From: Eriocheir sinensis
Taxonomy: Eukaryota; Arthropoda; Malacostraca; Decapoda; Varunidae
DNA length: 64,000 nt
Direction: 5' to 3'
Assembly: GCF_024679095.1 (NCBI RefSeq)
Contig: NC_066576.1
Coordinates: 8,547,502 to 8,611,501 of the forward strand
The position numbers and the translations under genes are program-made. Positions 31,986 through 43,580 of the stretch are shown one piece after another; the stretch's first letter is position 1; the number at the start of each line of letters is the position of its first letter. A model generated the notes under the pieces. The model was not told the DNA's origin and did no database searches. It worked only from the letters and a program-made list of their open reading frames with translations.

Positions 31986-32104
31986 AAGGGGCGGGGCAGC
32001 TTGTCTTGTACTGTACCTGTGCATGTGTTTAGGGAAGGCAGACTCGGGTGTTGTTGCTGTGCTGTCCTCAGTGATGAATTAAATCTGTCAGGAGTCCGGT
32101 CCTC

Positions 32105-33105
32105 GGCTCAGCTATTATTGTCCCAGTTTACAAGGGGAAGGGGAGGAGAGGGGAGTGTGGGAGCTATAGAGGTATAAGTCTGCTGAGTATACCCGGAGAG
32201 GCATATGGAAAAGTCATAATAGAGAGGGTGCAAAGACTTACAGAAGAGAAAATCAGTGAAGAACAAGGAGTCTTCAGGAAGGGAAAGGGATGTGTGGATC
32301 AGATATTTGCCTTCAGGATGGTGGTAGAAAAAATATTTGTAAAAGGAAAAAAAAACTATGCTGCCTTCATGGATCTAGAAAAAGCTTATGACAGAGTTGA
32401 TTGGATGGCATTGTGGGACGTCTTAAAGATTTATGGTGTGGAGGAAAACTGCTTAATGCAATGAAGTCTTTCTATGAGGATGCAGCCGCATGTGTCAAAA
32501 TTAGTGGAGAAACAAGTGAACATTTTGAGATAAAAGTGGGATTAAGGCAAGGGTGTGTCCTGTCACCTTGGTTGTTCAGTATTTACATGGAAGGTGTTAT
32601 GAGAGAAATGAAGGGCAAAGTTAGGGAAGTTGGAGTAAAAATGTACGCTGAGGGAAGGAAGTGGGTGCTGAATTCAATCTTATTTGCTGATGACACAGTG
32701 CTCATTGCAGGAAATGAAAGTGACCTACAAAATTGGGTCATTGTTTTTGATAGTGTGTAAAAGGAGAAAGTTGAAAGTGAATGTAAACAAAAGTAATGTG
32801 ATGGTTTGTGAGCGGAGTAGAAGTGAGGTTGTGGATTTTGTATGCCCATATAGAGTGGGAACTGAATGTGAAAAAAAATGCAAAATAATTTTGAATGGTG
32901 AAGAAATGGAGGAGGTCAATAAGTTTAAGTACCTTGGATCAGTTATGTGTAAGCATGGTGGTATGGAGGGAGAGATAAGAGAAAGGGGATTGCAAGGAAG
33001 AAAGGTGGTTGGGTCTTTGGGACATATCATGAATGGCAGAAGTGTGAGCAATACAGTAATAGTACCAACCCTCACATATGCCAGCAAAACATGGGCCATA
33101 AGCCT
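32105..33105 (+). mobile_element. 5'-truncated non-LTR retrotransposon, reverse transcriptase remnant
   Basis: Plus-strand peptides in order: VPVYKGKG, GSYRGISLLSI, AFMDLEKAYDRVDW (motif A), GLRQGCVLSPWLFSIYM (motif B), ILFADDTVLIA (motif C, catalytic FADD), LNGEEMEEVNKFKYLGSVM and TLTYASKTWA. Frames shift near 32445 and 32750, so it is dead. Endonuclease and 5' parts are missing. An AT-rich tail with ttatgttcctatg follows near 33308. Confidence 0.85.
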
Positions 33106-33369
33106 CCCATCCCTGCCCTCCTGCCCCTTCCTCCTCTGTTATAAGCTCCCCATCCTTGCCCTTCTGCCCCTTCCTCCCCTGCCATAAGCTCCCCACCCCT
33201 GTAATATTGCTGGAACTCATCGTAAGGGAGTGGCCAAGGAAGGGAGTGCTTGTCATGCTAGCCAGTAAGTTTGACAGCATAAGGATGTGTTTGTATAGGC
33301 AATGATGTTTTTATGTTCCTATGTTGATGTTGATGTTCTTATGTCGATGTTTTTTCTCCCCTTGGCAAG

Positions 33370-34278
33370 ATTTCCCTGAGTGCTCCTCCCCGACGGCAAT
33401 GTTTGACTGGCTGGGGTCCACCGTTCTTCCCCTTCAGCAGTCATCCCCTTCCTTGGGCAGCCACACTCCCTGCCAGGCCACCCCCTGTCACAGCCCGCCT
33501 CCCTCTCCCCCGCCTGCGCCAAGCCCGTGGTATCCTCCGTGCCCGTGCCCTACCCCAGCCAGGCACAGATTGGCTACATGGGCGCACAACAAGTGCCTCA
33601 GCTACCCTCCACCTCCCTACAAGTGCCTCAGCTCCCCACAAGGCCCCAAGGTCCCTGGTGGTGCCCCAGTGAGGACCAAGCCCCAGCCCGGCCCCCGCTC
33701 GTCCTGGCCTCCAGCTCCAAGCAGGAGAAGGAGGCAGAGAATGCCACCCACAAGAACAAGGGTGTCCTCAACCTACTGTCCTCTGCTGCCGCTGCCTCCT
33801 GCCCCCAGGACAACACCACCGCTTCCCAGGGCCTGACGGCACTCCCACATGGCCCCGGCCATGGCAAGGGCCACACCTCAGCGTCCCTGGCCCTCTCCGG
33901 CAGGCTGCACCAAGGGGAAGGTGTAGAAAACTCTGCCTCCCGACACCGAGGTGTGCTGAACAGTGCCAGCCCCAAGGGGAGCAGTGCTAGCACCATGCCA
34001 GGCCCTGCAGCCCCAGCATGACCATCAGCCCCCCCCCCCCGGGCCCAGGAGGGTGGGGGCGAGGCGGAGCGGTGGCCCAGCATCGCCAAACTGAAGGAGC
34101 TGTTTGGGCACAGCAGCCAGGAGCAGAGGCTGCCAGCCGCCAGGCTGAGCCACAGCGCCAGCAGCATGACGGCCCAGCCCACAGCACACTACCAGTGACA
34201 GCGGCCACAAGTGCAAGAGCCGCCTCGGGGCCGAGGAGATGCATCATTATGGCATCGAACGAGACGGAAGGCGGAAAG
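33370..34278 (+). pseudogene. Unrecognised proline/serine-rich coding remnant
   Basis: GC-rich sequence between an acceptor-like ttggcaag (33362-33369) and a consensus donor (GAAAG|GTAAGG at 34278). One frame reads SVPVPYPSQAQIGYMGAQQ and on through NKGVLNLLSSAAAASC, ending at a TGA (34019). After a C12 tract a shifted frame reads WPSIAKLKELFGHSSQEQR. A third shifted frame near the end reads CKSRLGAEEMHHYGIERDG. These stretches look like real protein, but at least two frame changes and a stop separate them. No family recognised. It may be a decayed exon, a retrocopy fragment or an exon with assembly errors around poly-C. Confidence 0.4.
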
Positions 34279-34279
34279 G

Positions 34280-35681
34280 TAAGGCCACTGTTCCACTCCT
34301 CCTCCTCCACTTGTAATATTCTTAATTCCACCTTATTTTTTTTCCTCCACTCAATGGGATTCTTCACTCCACATTCTTCTCCTCATTCCTGATCCACCAT
34401 TCCACTCTTCCTCCTCTTATTCTTTACTTCACATCCTCCTCCACTTTTGATATTCTTCTCTCCACATCTTCCTCCTCCTTGCTACACTGCCCCACTCATC
34501 CACTTATGATATTCTTCTCTCCACATCCTAGTACTCCACTTGGATTATTCTAAATTCCCTTCAGCTTCTTCCTTAACTGTAAAAAATAATGAATGCCAAC
34601 ACTAACCTCCCTCAACCGCTCATTAAGCTGGAGGTGCAGGCTTTGCACCGGGGTTTAGCAACCGCAGTTTCCCTCTTCTCGAGACACCGGAACTACGTTC
34701 GACCACCAACGTGAAGCTAACCCAATGTATCGTCCGAGACAGAGGGTGAACGGGAGTCCCCTTAGTTTACGAGTGTTTTGATTTGCAAGCTAAAAACATT
34801 AAAAAATGCCTTGGTTTATGAGTGGTGACCTGGTATACAAGCATCCTGTTTGTACGTCTTTTTTTTTATATATTTATGATGACCTCAAGGGTGGGGACAT
34901 GGGATATATGGAGGCCGTCAGGGTCAGGTGCGTATGTCCCTCCAAGGAGGGACCACAGACCCTTGCCAGGCGACGGCTCATAAAGGGGAAGGGAGGATGC
35001 CAACAGACCGACTCTTATCGGCTGACGTCAGCCTAGCCGACCAAGTTGGTCTGTCTACGAGGACTGGCTTGTCTCTTTGTACATGCTGAAGTCATGAGCG
35101 TGGGTTCCCTTTGTTCGCCGCAAGATGAAAGTTCTCAAAGCGGAAAACCATGGGAAGATAGCTTCAGTTAGGGCTGCCACCTTGAGCTAAGAAAAATAAG
35201 GACCGCAACTTCCCATCCTCCAACACTGAATGAATCCATATTTTAAGGAACAGGTGGCGACCGTAAAATTTATCTGGCCTGCCATGACTGACAGCTGCTG
35301 CTGGTGAAGGCAGGAGGAAGGGACGTTACGCCGCATACTGTACACGTATATTAAGGGCGACCTTTCTCTCTCTCTCCAATCCATTAATACAGTTATTCTC
35401 CTCAGGTGTGTGTTGATGCTGGGACCAAGAAGAAGAAGAAGAAGAGGAGAAAAAGGAGGAAGATGGTGATAAAGGGAACAGGAAGATCAGAAGAAGAGGA
35501 GGAAGAAGAGAAGAATACACACACACACACACATACATATGACAAACACCTTTTTATATATTTTTCATTTTTATTAGTCCATACAACATACATTATATAC
35601 ATATAATACAACATATGCATAACTATATACATTAGATCATAGAGTGAGTGAGTGAGACTCGAGAGGTGAGATAGAGAGGTG

Positions 35682-35690
<9 letters not shown>
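34280..35690. other. Intergenic stretch, little recognised
   Basis: A pyrimidine-rich tract (34290-34520, tccactcttcctcc type) is followed by unassigned sequence. Text at 34755-34850 (gtttacgagtg, ttggtttatgagtg) resembles the subterminal region of Tigger-like elements, but no paired end was found. Confidence 0.35.

Positions 35691-35691
<1 letters not shown>

Positions 35692-35750
<59 letters not shown>
35692..35750. repeat. (CT)n microsatellite
   Basis: A pure CT run of about 58 bp preceded by a C tract. Confidence 0.95.
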
Positions 35751-35752
<2 letters not shown>

Positions 35753-36149
35753 TCACCACAGCTCACAGGACCCCACAGATGTACCTCCCACAGTAAGTTG
35801 ACAACCACCCACAGACACATACCCCCCCAGCCTCATGAAGGACCCCCTTCTCCCTCCCCCCCTAGCCAACATAGCACCCACATAGCCTTATCAATGTTAC
35901 TATGTATATGTATGTATGTGTGTTTTTCTATTATTAAAAAGTTAATTTGTAATGTTTGTGTATTCTATTCCTATGAGAGAGAGAGGAAGAGAGGAAAAGG
36001 TAAAGAGGGAGAGAGAGAGAGAGGAGGTAAGGGAAGGAGAGAGATGAGAAAAGGAAAAGAAATAATGAAAGAAAGAACAAAGAAATTTACTGATAAAAGA
36101 GAGAGAAAGGTATCAGAAGGGAGAGGGAGAGAGGCAAGGTAGTAAAATT

Positions 36150-36450
36150 GAACAGTAAGTGTCTCAACTAACCTACTAACTAACTATGGGATGACAGAGA
36201 GAGAGGAGATATTAAGGCAAGGCAAGATAGTGTCTTAACTAACCTACTAACTAACTATGGGATAACAGAAAGAGATGACCAGAGAGAGAGAGAAAGAGAG
36301 AGAGGTAAGGTAAGGCAGGGTAAGGTAAGGTAAGGTAAAGCAAGATAGTGTCTTAACTAACCTACTATGGAATGACAGAAAGAGATGACCAGAGAGAGAG
36401 AGAGAAAGAGAGAGAGGTAAGGTAAGGCAAGGTAAGGTAAGGTAAGAAGA
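36150..36450. repeat. Tandem repeat of ~115 bp with GA- and GGTAA-rich parts
   Basis: Units share agatagtgtcttaactaacc, tactaactaactatggga, cagaaagagatgaccag, a GA run and a (ggtaa)n run. About three copies differ by internal microsatellite length. Confidence 0.75.
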
Positions 36451-36736
36451 TACAAACAAAATAAACTGTCAACTGTATGTACATAGCTAACCGTATGAGA
36501 CTGTATGTTATGTATACTCTATAACAAAAGCAATATTATCTTAACAGAGAGAGAGAGAGAGAGAGATGTAATCAGTATGTAGCAAACTGTATAGGCCTAT
36601 GTATATGCCTACCTAGTGAGAGGAAGCTGAACTCTATAACAAAGGCAATATTATCTTAACAGAGAGAAAGAAAGCTAGCTCTAAACTGTATAAAACTAAC
36701 TGTATCTAAACTGTAGGCAAATTGACCTCAACTACA

Positions 36737-36835
36737 CAGTAAACCCTGGATATAACGGACCCACTTATAATGGAATTCGGATATAACGGACAAGATCGGA
36801 CAGTCAGAAGTCCACCGGGACGGACCAAGAATAGT
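36737..36835 (+). mobile_element. Solo left end of a Tigger/pogo-like element
   Basis: CAGTAAACCCTGGATATAAC and the following ggatataacggacaagatc match the left end of the element at 36889, but no matching right end follows. It is a truncated neighbour copy. Confidence 0.6.
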
Positions 36836-36888
36836 TTTTGAACCACCCGCTTCTGGTAGCTACAACAACTTAACTATATATACATATA

Positions 36889-38086
36889 CAGTAAACCCTG
36901 GATATAATGGACCCACTTATAATGGATTTTGGATATAACGGAGAAGGTCAGAAAAAGTTGGAAAGTTTGGTTTAGTGGGCGCAACATCTGTGGTCATATG
37001 CCGAAGAGAGACAGAAGGGGAAGGAATTATTGGAGAAGGGAACAGTTGGGAAGTTTGGTTTAGTGGGCGCAACATCTGTGGTCATATGCCGGAGAGAGAC
37101 AGAAGGGGAAGGAATTATAGGAGAAGGGAACAGTTGGAAAGTTTGGTTTAGTGGGCGCAACATCTGTGGTCATATGCCGGAGAGAGACAGAAGGGAAGGA
37201 ATTATAGGAGAAGGGAACAGTTGGGAAGTTTGGTTTAGTGGGTGCAACATCTGTGGTCATATGCCGAAGAGACAGAAGGGAAGGAATTATAGGAGAAGGA
37301 ACAGTTGGAAAGTTTGGTTTAGTGGGCAACATCTGTGGTCATATGCCGGAGAGACAGAAGGGAAGGAATTATAGGAGAAGGGAACAGTTGGAAAGTTTGG
37401 TTTAGTGGGCGCAACATCTGTGGTCATATGCCGGAGAGAGACAGAAGGGGAAGGAATTATAGGAGAAGGGAACAGTTGGGAAGTTTGGTTTAGTGGGTGC
37501 AACATCTGTGGTCATATGCCGAAGAGAGACAGAAGGGGAAGGAATTATAGGAGAAGGGAACAGTTGGGAAGTTTGGTTTAGTGGGCGCAACATCTGTGGT
37601 CATATGCCGGAGAGAGACAGAAGGGGAAGGAATTATAGGAGAAGGTAAAAGTTGTGAAGTTTGGTTTAGTGGGCGCAACATCTGTGGTCATATGCCGGAG
37701 AGAGACAGAAGGGGAAGGAATTATAGGAGAAGGGAACAGTTGGGAAGTTTGGTTTAGTGGGTGCAACATCTGTGGTCATATGCCGGAGAGAGACAGAAGG
37801 GGAAGGAATTATAAGAGAAGGGAACAGTTGGAAAGTTTGGTTTAGTGGGCGCAACATCTGTGGTCATATGCCGGAGAGAGACAGAAGGGGAAGGAATTAT
37901 AGGAGAAGGGAACAGTTGGGAAGTTTGGTTTAGTGGGTGCAACATCTGTGGTCATATGCCGGAGAGAGACAGAAGGGGAAGGAATTATAGGAGAAGGGAA
38001 CAGTTGGAAAGTTTGGTTTAGTGGGAGCAACATCTGTGGTCATATGCCGGACATAAAAATAAGTCCGTTATATCAAGGGTTTCCTG
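36889..38086. mobile_element. TA-flanked pogo/Tigger-like element enclosing a tandem array
   Basis: The left end is CAGTAAACCCTGGATATAAC (36889-). The right end, inverted, is CAGGAAACCCTTGATATAAC (to 38086). TA flanks both (36887-36888, 38087-38088). Between the roughly 70-bp left end and 35-bp right end almost all of the 1.2 kb is the 88-bp array. Confidence 0.75.
36957..38040 (+). repeat. 88-bp tandem array, about 13 copies
   Basis: Units begin gttggaaagtttggtttag, continue gggcgcaacatctgtggtc, atatgcc and gagagagacagaagggg, then gaattataggagaaggga. Starts fall at about 36957, 37042, 37134, 37222, 37308, 37387, 37476, 37563, 37651, 37739, 37827, 37915 and 38003. Because 88 is not a multiple of three, identical 63-codon frames recur every 88 bp on the minus strand; these are artefacts. 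Confidence 0.92.
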
Positions 38087-38245
38087 TATTTGTGTTGAGC
38101 GAGTCCATAGCACAGTGGGCCGGGCCAATCAGCAATGCACTGAGTCATACGCCTTCGTCAAATGCACCGTCAAAACTGTATGTAAATCTATGTGAGTGTA
38201 ACTGTGTGTATCTAACTGTATGTGACTGTAAGATGAACTATATAT

Positions 38246-39520
38246 AAGAACATAAGAACATAAGAACGCAGGAGTCTGCAAGAGGCCGGTAGGCCTGTAC
38301 GAGGCAGCTCCTTTGACCCTAAGCTCCCGTGTATCTAACCCCACCTAATATCGCTGTCCATGAATTTATCTAGTCTATTTTTGAATGTGACAATTGTATT
38401 GGCACTCACCACATGACTGCTAAGCCTATTCCACTCATCCACCACCCTATTAGTAAACCAATTTTTGCCTATGTCCCTGTTGAATCTGAATTTATCCAGT
38501 TTAAACCCGTTACTTCGTGTCCTACCCGGTTCTCTTACCAACAAAACCTTATGAATGTCTCCCTTATTAAAGCCCTTCATCCATTTATAAACCTCGATCA
38601 TGTCTCCACGCACCCTTCGCCTTTCTAGAGAATGCAAGTTTAACTGTTTGAGTCTTTCCTCGTATGGCAAGTTTCTCGACCCCTGAATCATCTTAGTCAT
38701 CCTCCTCTGCACCGATTCTAACATTTTGATATCCATTCTATAGTAGGGTGACCAGAACTGAACCGCATAGTCAAGATGAGGTCTAACTAATGCTAAATAT
38801 AGTTTGAGGAAGACTTGGGGCTTCTGTTGCTTACGCCCTTGAAATAAATCCCAGTACCCTATTAGCTCGATTTCTAGCTTGAATGCATTGTGCCCTTGGA
38901 CGGAGATCAGAGCTCACTAAGACCCCTAAATCCCTCTCGCAACCAGACCTACTTATGAGAGTGTCATTTAAGCAATAGTTATGTGAGGGGTTGTTCCTAC
39001 CTACACTCAGAATACTGCACTTCCCTACACTGAACTCCATCTGCCATTTATCCGCCCAGTCATATAATCTGTTGAGTTCACCTTGGAGAATACTAGCGTC
39101 TGATCCGACTCAATTACTCTACGATCTTGGTATCATCTGCAAATTTACTAACATCACTACTAATTCCTGTGTCTAAGTCATTGATATAAATAATAAACAA
39201 AAGTGGACCTAATACCGAACCTTGTGGGACCCCACTCGTAACACATCCCCAGTCAGATCTTTTACCATTGATTTGCACTCTTTGCTTCCTATTGCTAAGC
39301 CACGCCTTGACCCAGTTCAAAACTTTACCCTCTACTCCGTGAGCCTGTAATTTAAGCAACAGTCGTTGGTGAGGAACTTTGTCAAACGCTTTACTAAAAT
39401 CAAGATAGATTACATCATAATTTTCATCTCTGTCAACCGCCCCAAATACTTTATTGTAGAAGGACAAGAGATTGGTGAGGCATGACCTACCTTTTGTGAA
39501 CCCATGCTGCGAGTCGTGAA
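38246..39520 (-). mobile_element. CR1-like non-LTR retrotransposon, 3' part with reverse transcriptase
   Basis: Minus-strand peptides in order: [19 protein letters not shown] (motif A), [20 protein letters not shown] (motif B), [11 protein letters not shown] (motif C), then GCERDLGVLVSSDLRPRAQ, MLESVQRRMTKMIQG and NLPYEERLKQLNLHSLERRR, ending DSDIRWG and a stop at 38335. One or more frame changes follow motif C. The 3' end (38246-38267) is a tandem 8-mer, (TTCTTATG)3 in element orientation, as in the CR1 group. The 5' part is missing; a (CCCTT)n tract begins at about 39527. Confidence 0.88.
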
Positions 39521-39526
39521 TTAAGC

Positions 39527-39712
39527 CCTTCTCTTTCCTTCCCTTCCCTTCCCTTCTCTTTCCTCTCCCTTCCCTTCCCTTCCTTTCCTTCTCTTTCCTC
39601 TCTCTTTCTTTCCTTCCTTCCCTTTCCTTTCCTTCCTTCCCTTCCCTTTCCTTTCCTTTCCTCCTTTCCTTCCTTCCCTATCCTTTCCTATCCCTTCCCT
39701 TCCCTTTCCAAT
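39527..39712. repeat. (CCCTT)n/(CCTTT)n pyrimidine tract
   Basis: About 185 bp of C/T pentanucleotide-like repeats; the inverse keeps a Lys/Glu/Gly-rich frame open without meaning. Confidence 0.9.
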
Positions 39713-40189
39713 AACATAAGTGACTGGTTGACTGGACTGCTCTTTCATAATGTGACCTTCTTGACCTCTTGCGACCTTTCCTTGGACTGGGGTGACTGGT
39801 TCTTGGGGCTTCCGAGATGGACTTCCTTCCTTTCTTCCTTCCTTCTTCAGAGCTGTGGATAAAAATGGTTATTAATATATTTTAATTATTATTATTATTA
39901 TTATTTTTATTCTTTCTTTTTCTCTTTCATTCTCTCTCTCTCTCCTTATTCCTCTTTCATCTTCCTTCTCTCCTCCCCCTTCTTTTATCTCTCTCCTTGT
40001 TATCTCTTTCTCTCTCCCCTCCTCTCTCTCATGATGTAGGCTTAACACAGCTAAGCCAGATTCAGCACAGCACTGTCTTTGCCCCAGGCTGTGGACGCTG
40101 CGCTTGTGGTTGATCAGCACCTCGGCACAGCATGAAAGAACGCCCTCAGCACTACACAGTACACAATGAATCACACACACAGCCTCATA

Positions 40190-40390
40190 GGAACATAGAC
40201 AGAAAATCATAAAATGGAGGACCTTCACACACCACACACCATATCCCATTTGCTCAAGGAGGGACGGTAACCACTCCTTGTCAGCTGAAAAATCTTGGCA
40301 TGAACGGAGTTTGAACCTCAGCCATCTCAGGGCAGAGACTTAATCCACTGAGCTATAGGAGTGGAGTGTGTGTGTGTGTGTGTGTGTGTG
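40190..40390 (-). mobile_element. tRNA-derived SINE with (CA)n
   Basis: Minus-strand reading: a (CA)n run, then CTCCTATAGCTCAGTGGATT (box A) and GCTGAGGTTCAAACTCCG (box B), followed by a body with CTGACAAGGAGTGGTTACC. The same body text (gtggttactgtcc) occurs in the SINE at 51968. Confidence 0.65.
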
Positions 40391-40516
40391 TAAAAGACAG
40401 AGAGGGAAAGAGAGAGAGAGGGGACAATAATACTGTAGAAAGAGAAAAGAGAGAGGAGAGAGAACAGAAGGGAAGAGAGAAAGAAGAAGGAGAGAGAAGA
40501 GGAAAAAGAAAATAAC

Positions 40517-40521
<5 letters not shown>

Positions 40522-40595
<74 letters not shown>

Positions 40596-40615
40596 AAAGA
40601 AGGAAAGGAGAAAAG

Positions 40616-40684
<69 letters not shown>
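40522..40684. repeat. Two (GA)n microsatellites
   Basis: Runs of about 70 bp and 65 bp of GA are split by a purine-rich spacer (40592-40618); more GA-rich sequence precedes from 40395. Confidence 0.95.
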
Positions 40685-40688
<4 letters not shown>

Positions 40689-41014
40689 ACTGATTGATAA
40701 AATTCTTCCATGGCATTGCAAGTGTAGTCAAATGGCGCTTAGGCTTTTCGGTGGTGGATGCCACCACTGATGAGGACACGCTAACATTAGCGGCCAGAGG
40801 AGGCTTTTGTAAACATTATCCCCTATTTTCAAGAGTAAAAAAAAAAAGTCCTTGAATTGGATTTTCAAAGCATTTCCATGACTGTTGAAGGTTTGTAGAA
40901 AAGATATATGAAGAGATACTGATGTTTCATAAAATAGATACTGGCACGGACCTAATACGAATCTTAACCAACATTAGCCCCAAACTAGTTAATGGCACCC
41001 AACATGACCCTCTT

Positions 41015-41410
41015 CCAGCATGACCTCACCCAAAATGACATCCCCCAACATGACGACCCAACATGACCCTCTCCCAGCATGGCCTCAGCCAAAATGACAT
41101 TCCCCAACATGACCCACACCAACATGACCTCAGCCAAAATGACATCCCCCAACATGACCCACACCAACATGACCCTCTCCCAGCATGGCCTCAGCCAAAA
41201 TGACATCCCCCAACATGACCCACACCAACATGACCCTCTCCCAGCATGGCCTCAGCCAAAATGACATCCCCCAACATGACCCACACCAACATGACCCTCT
41301 CCCAGCATGGCCTCAGCCAAAATGACATCCCCCAACATGACCCACACCGACATGACCCTCTCCCAGCATGGCCTCACCCAAAATGACATCCCCCAACATG
41401 ACCACCCAAC
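41015..41410 (+). repeat. 61-bp minisatellite
   Basis: About six units of catgacccacaccaacatg, accctctcccagcatggcc and tcagccaaaatgacatccc. Flanking units are diverged or shortened. Confidence 0.88.
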
Positions 41411-41689
41411 ACAACCACACCCGACATGACCTCCCCCCAACATGATCTTTCTGACACTCACTCCTTGGGTTCCTGTGGCAAGGGGAGGGTGGTCAGGTCA
41501 CTGCTCACCCCTGGTCACCCACACCCTGAGTGACTCTTGTTGAAATTTTGACCTCTGACCTCACCGCCAAGTATCACCCTCGGCCATGGACAAGGAAGAC
41601 GCAATTATGAGAAGCAAGACTCAGCTGATCTTGGTCCTGGTCTTGGCATGTTATCGTACTGACCAGAACATCGTATTTTTGGCCCCTAA

Positions 41690-42180
41690 CTAATGCAAAT
41701 AACCATCAGCAATGAACGATTCTAATTATGACTATAAATTAAGCTTGCTCTGGGGGTGGGCATAACAGCTTTTGCATCAGTTGTCGTACTTATAACATCG
41801 TATTTTCCTGTTTATTTTTACCCCTAACTAATGCAAAAACATCAATAATTAACGATTTTGGTGAGATTTTAACGATAACTATAAATTAAGCTTGTTATGG
41901 GGGTGGGAGCAACACTATTTTCATTAAGTACCGCACTCAGAACATATCATACTTTCCTGTTCTTGACCCATAATTAACTAATGCAAAATAACGTCGGTAA
42001 TGAAGGATTTTAACGATAATGATAAATTTAGCTTGTAATGGGGGTGGGAGCAACACTATTTTCATTAATTACCGCACTCAGAACATATCATACTTTCCTG
42101 CTTTTGACCCATAATTAACTAATGCAAAATAACGTCGGTAATGAAGGATTTTAACGATAATGATAAATTTAGCTTGTTAT
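41690..42180 (+). repeat. Tandem repeat, ~140-150-bp period
   Basis: Four units (atgcaaa at 41693, 41831, 41981, 42122) share gattttaacgataatgataa, atgggggtggg and gaacatatcatactttcctg. Confidence 0.85.
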
Positions 42181-42225
42181 CGGAGTGGGCGTGACAGTCT
42201 GTGCCCAGTCTCCCACGGTGCACAC

Positions 42226-42770
42226 AAGGCTTTCGTAGGCATTATGGGCATTTCCAGGGGTAAATGTATGACCCTGGTGGTAGTTTGACCCTTTTTCTGC
42301 ACCACGAGGAAATTAACACTCATGAGAACCCGATCAATCTCTTTTTTAACCTTTGGAAATACTCGATGTGAGAGGAAGCGTCTATGGGCGAGATTTTAGC
42401 GCCCAAGTTCACATTATTTGACAAGGCTTTCGAAGACATTGTGGGCATTTCCAGGGGCAGATTTATGACCCTTCTAGTAGTCTGACCTTTCTTCTGTAAC
42501 ATAAACCTTTGGAAACACTCATGAGAACCCGATCAATCTCCTTTTTAACCTTTGGAAATACTCGATATGAGAGGAAGCGTCTATGGGCGAGATTTTAGCG
42601 CCCAAGTTCACATTATTTGACAAGGCTTTCGAAGACATTGTGGGCATTTCCAGGGGCAGATTTATGACCCTTCTAGTAGTCTGACCTTTCTTCTGTAATA
42701 TAAACCTTTGGAAACACTCATGAGAACCCGATCAATCTCCTTCTTGACCTTTGGAAATAGTTGATGTGGC
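42226..42770 (+). repeat. Tandem repeat, ~198-bp period, same family as 21900-22310
   Basis: Three units (aaggctttcg at 42226, 42423, 42622) share gggcatttccaggggcag, cactcatgagaacccgatca, gaggaagcgtctatgggcg and gagattttagcgcccaag. The last two units are almost identical. Confidence 0.85.
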
Positions 42771-43069
42771 AGGTGGAGGAGTCTCTCTCTCTCTCTCTCT
42801 CTCTCTCTTGGCAGGTATATATGTGTTTAGGTAATTCTTAATTAACTCTGCATATGACAATTAATAACAATTGACACATTACTGAACGCCTGGCGGACTG
42901 ACTGACAGGTTGGGCAAGTGATGGAATTGTCTAAAATGAGGGAATTTAAATTATAGTTGGCTGACGATTAGAAATGGATCTTATTACCAGTGCAAATTGC
43001 TTGCAAGTGTGCGATTGTGAGGAACAGCTGGGATAATTAAAAGAGATCAAAGTTACGAGGGCGATCTAG

Positions 43070-43580
43070 ATAAATATGAAGAAGACCAAGACAGATACAC
43101 AGCAGAGATAACAGAGACAGAACTAGACAACAATATGAGATTGGGAGAAATTATGACCTGTACGTGAGGTAAAGGACACAGAATAGCTACACAGATCGAG
43201 ATAACAGAGATATATATAGAAATAAGGCAAGAATTAAGAGATAGAGAGAAATTATAAACTGTGAGGTAAAGACACAGAGATAAGAGAGACATAAGGCAAG
43301 AATTATGAGATAGAGAGAAATGATGATCTGTGAGGTAAAGACACAGAGATATATATATAGAAATAAGGCAAGAATTAAGAGATAGAGAGAAATTATAAAC
43401 TGTGAGGTAAAGACACAGATAAGAGAGACATAAGGCAAGAATTAAGAGATAGAAATTATAAACTGTGAGGTAAAGACACAGAGATAAGAGAGACATAAGG
43501 CAAGAATTATGAGATAGAGGGAAATGATGATCTGTGAGGTAAAGACACAGAGATCAGAGAGACAGATAAGGCAGCAGAAT
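43070..43580 (+). repeat. Tandem repeat of ~70 bp
   Basis: About seven units share ataaggcaagaattaagag, atagagagaaattataaac and tgtgaggtaaagacacagag. The inverse keeps leucine/serine/tyrosine-rich frames open by repetition. Confidence 0.85.

Noticed and set aside
31741..32082. Open frames of 92-114 aa on both strands near 31.7-32.0 kb
   Set aside because: They come from a 27-bp minisatellite with no coding support on either side.
37030..38033. Series of identical 63-aa frames spaced 88 bp apart
   Set aside because: They are shadows of the 88-bp tandem array. The unit is not a multiple of three, so each copy reopens the same short frame.
43053..43496. A 147-aa leucine/serine/tyrosine-rich protein on the minus strand
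   Set aside because: The frame lies wholly within a 70-bp tandem repeat and shows repeat periodicity rather than domain structure.
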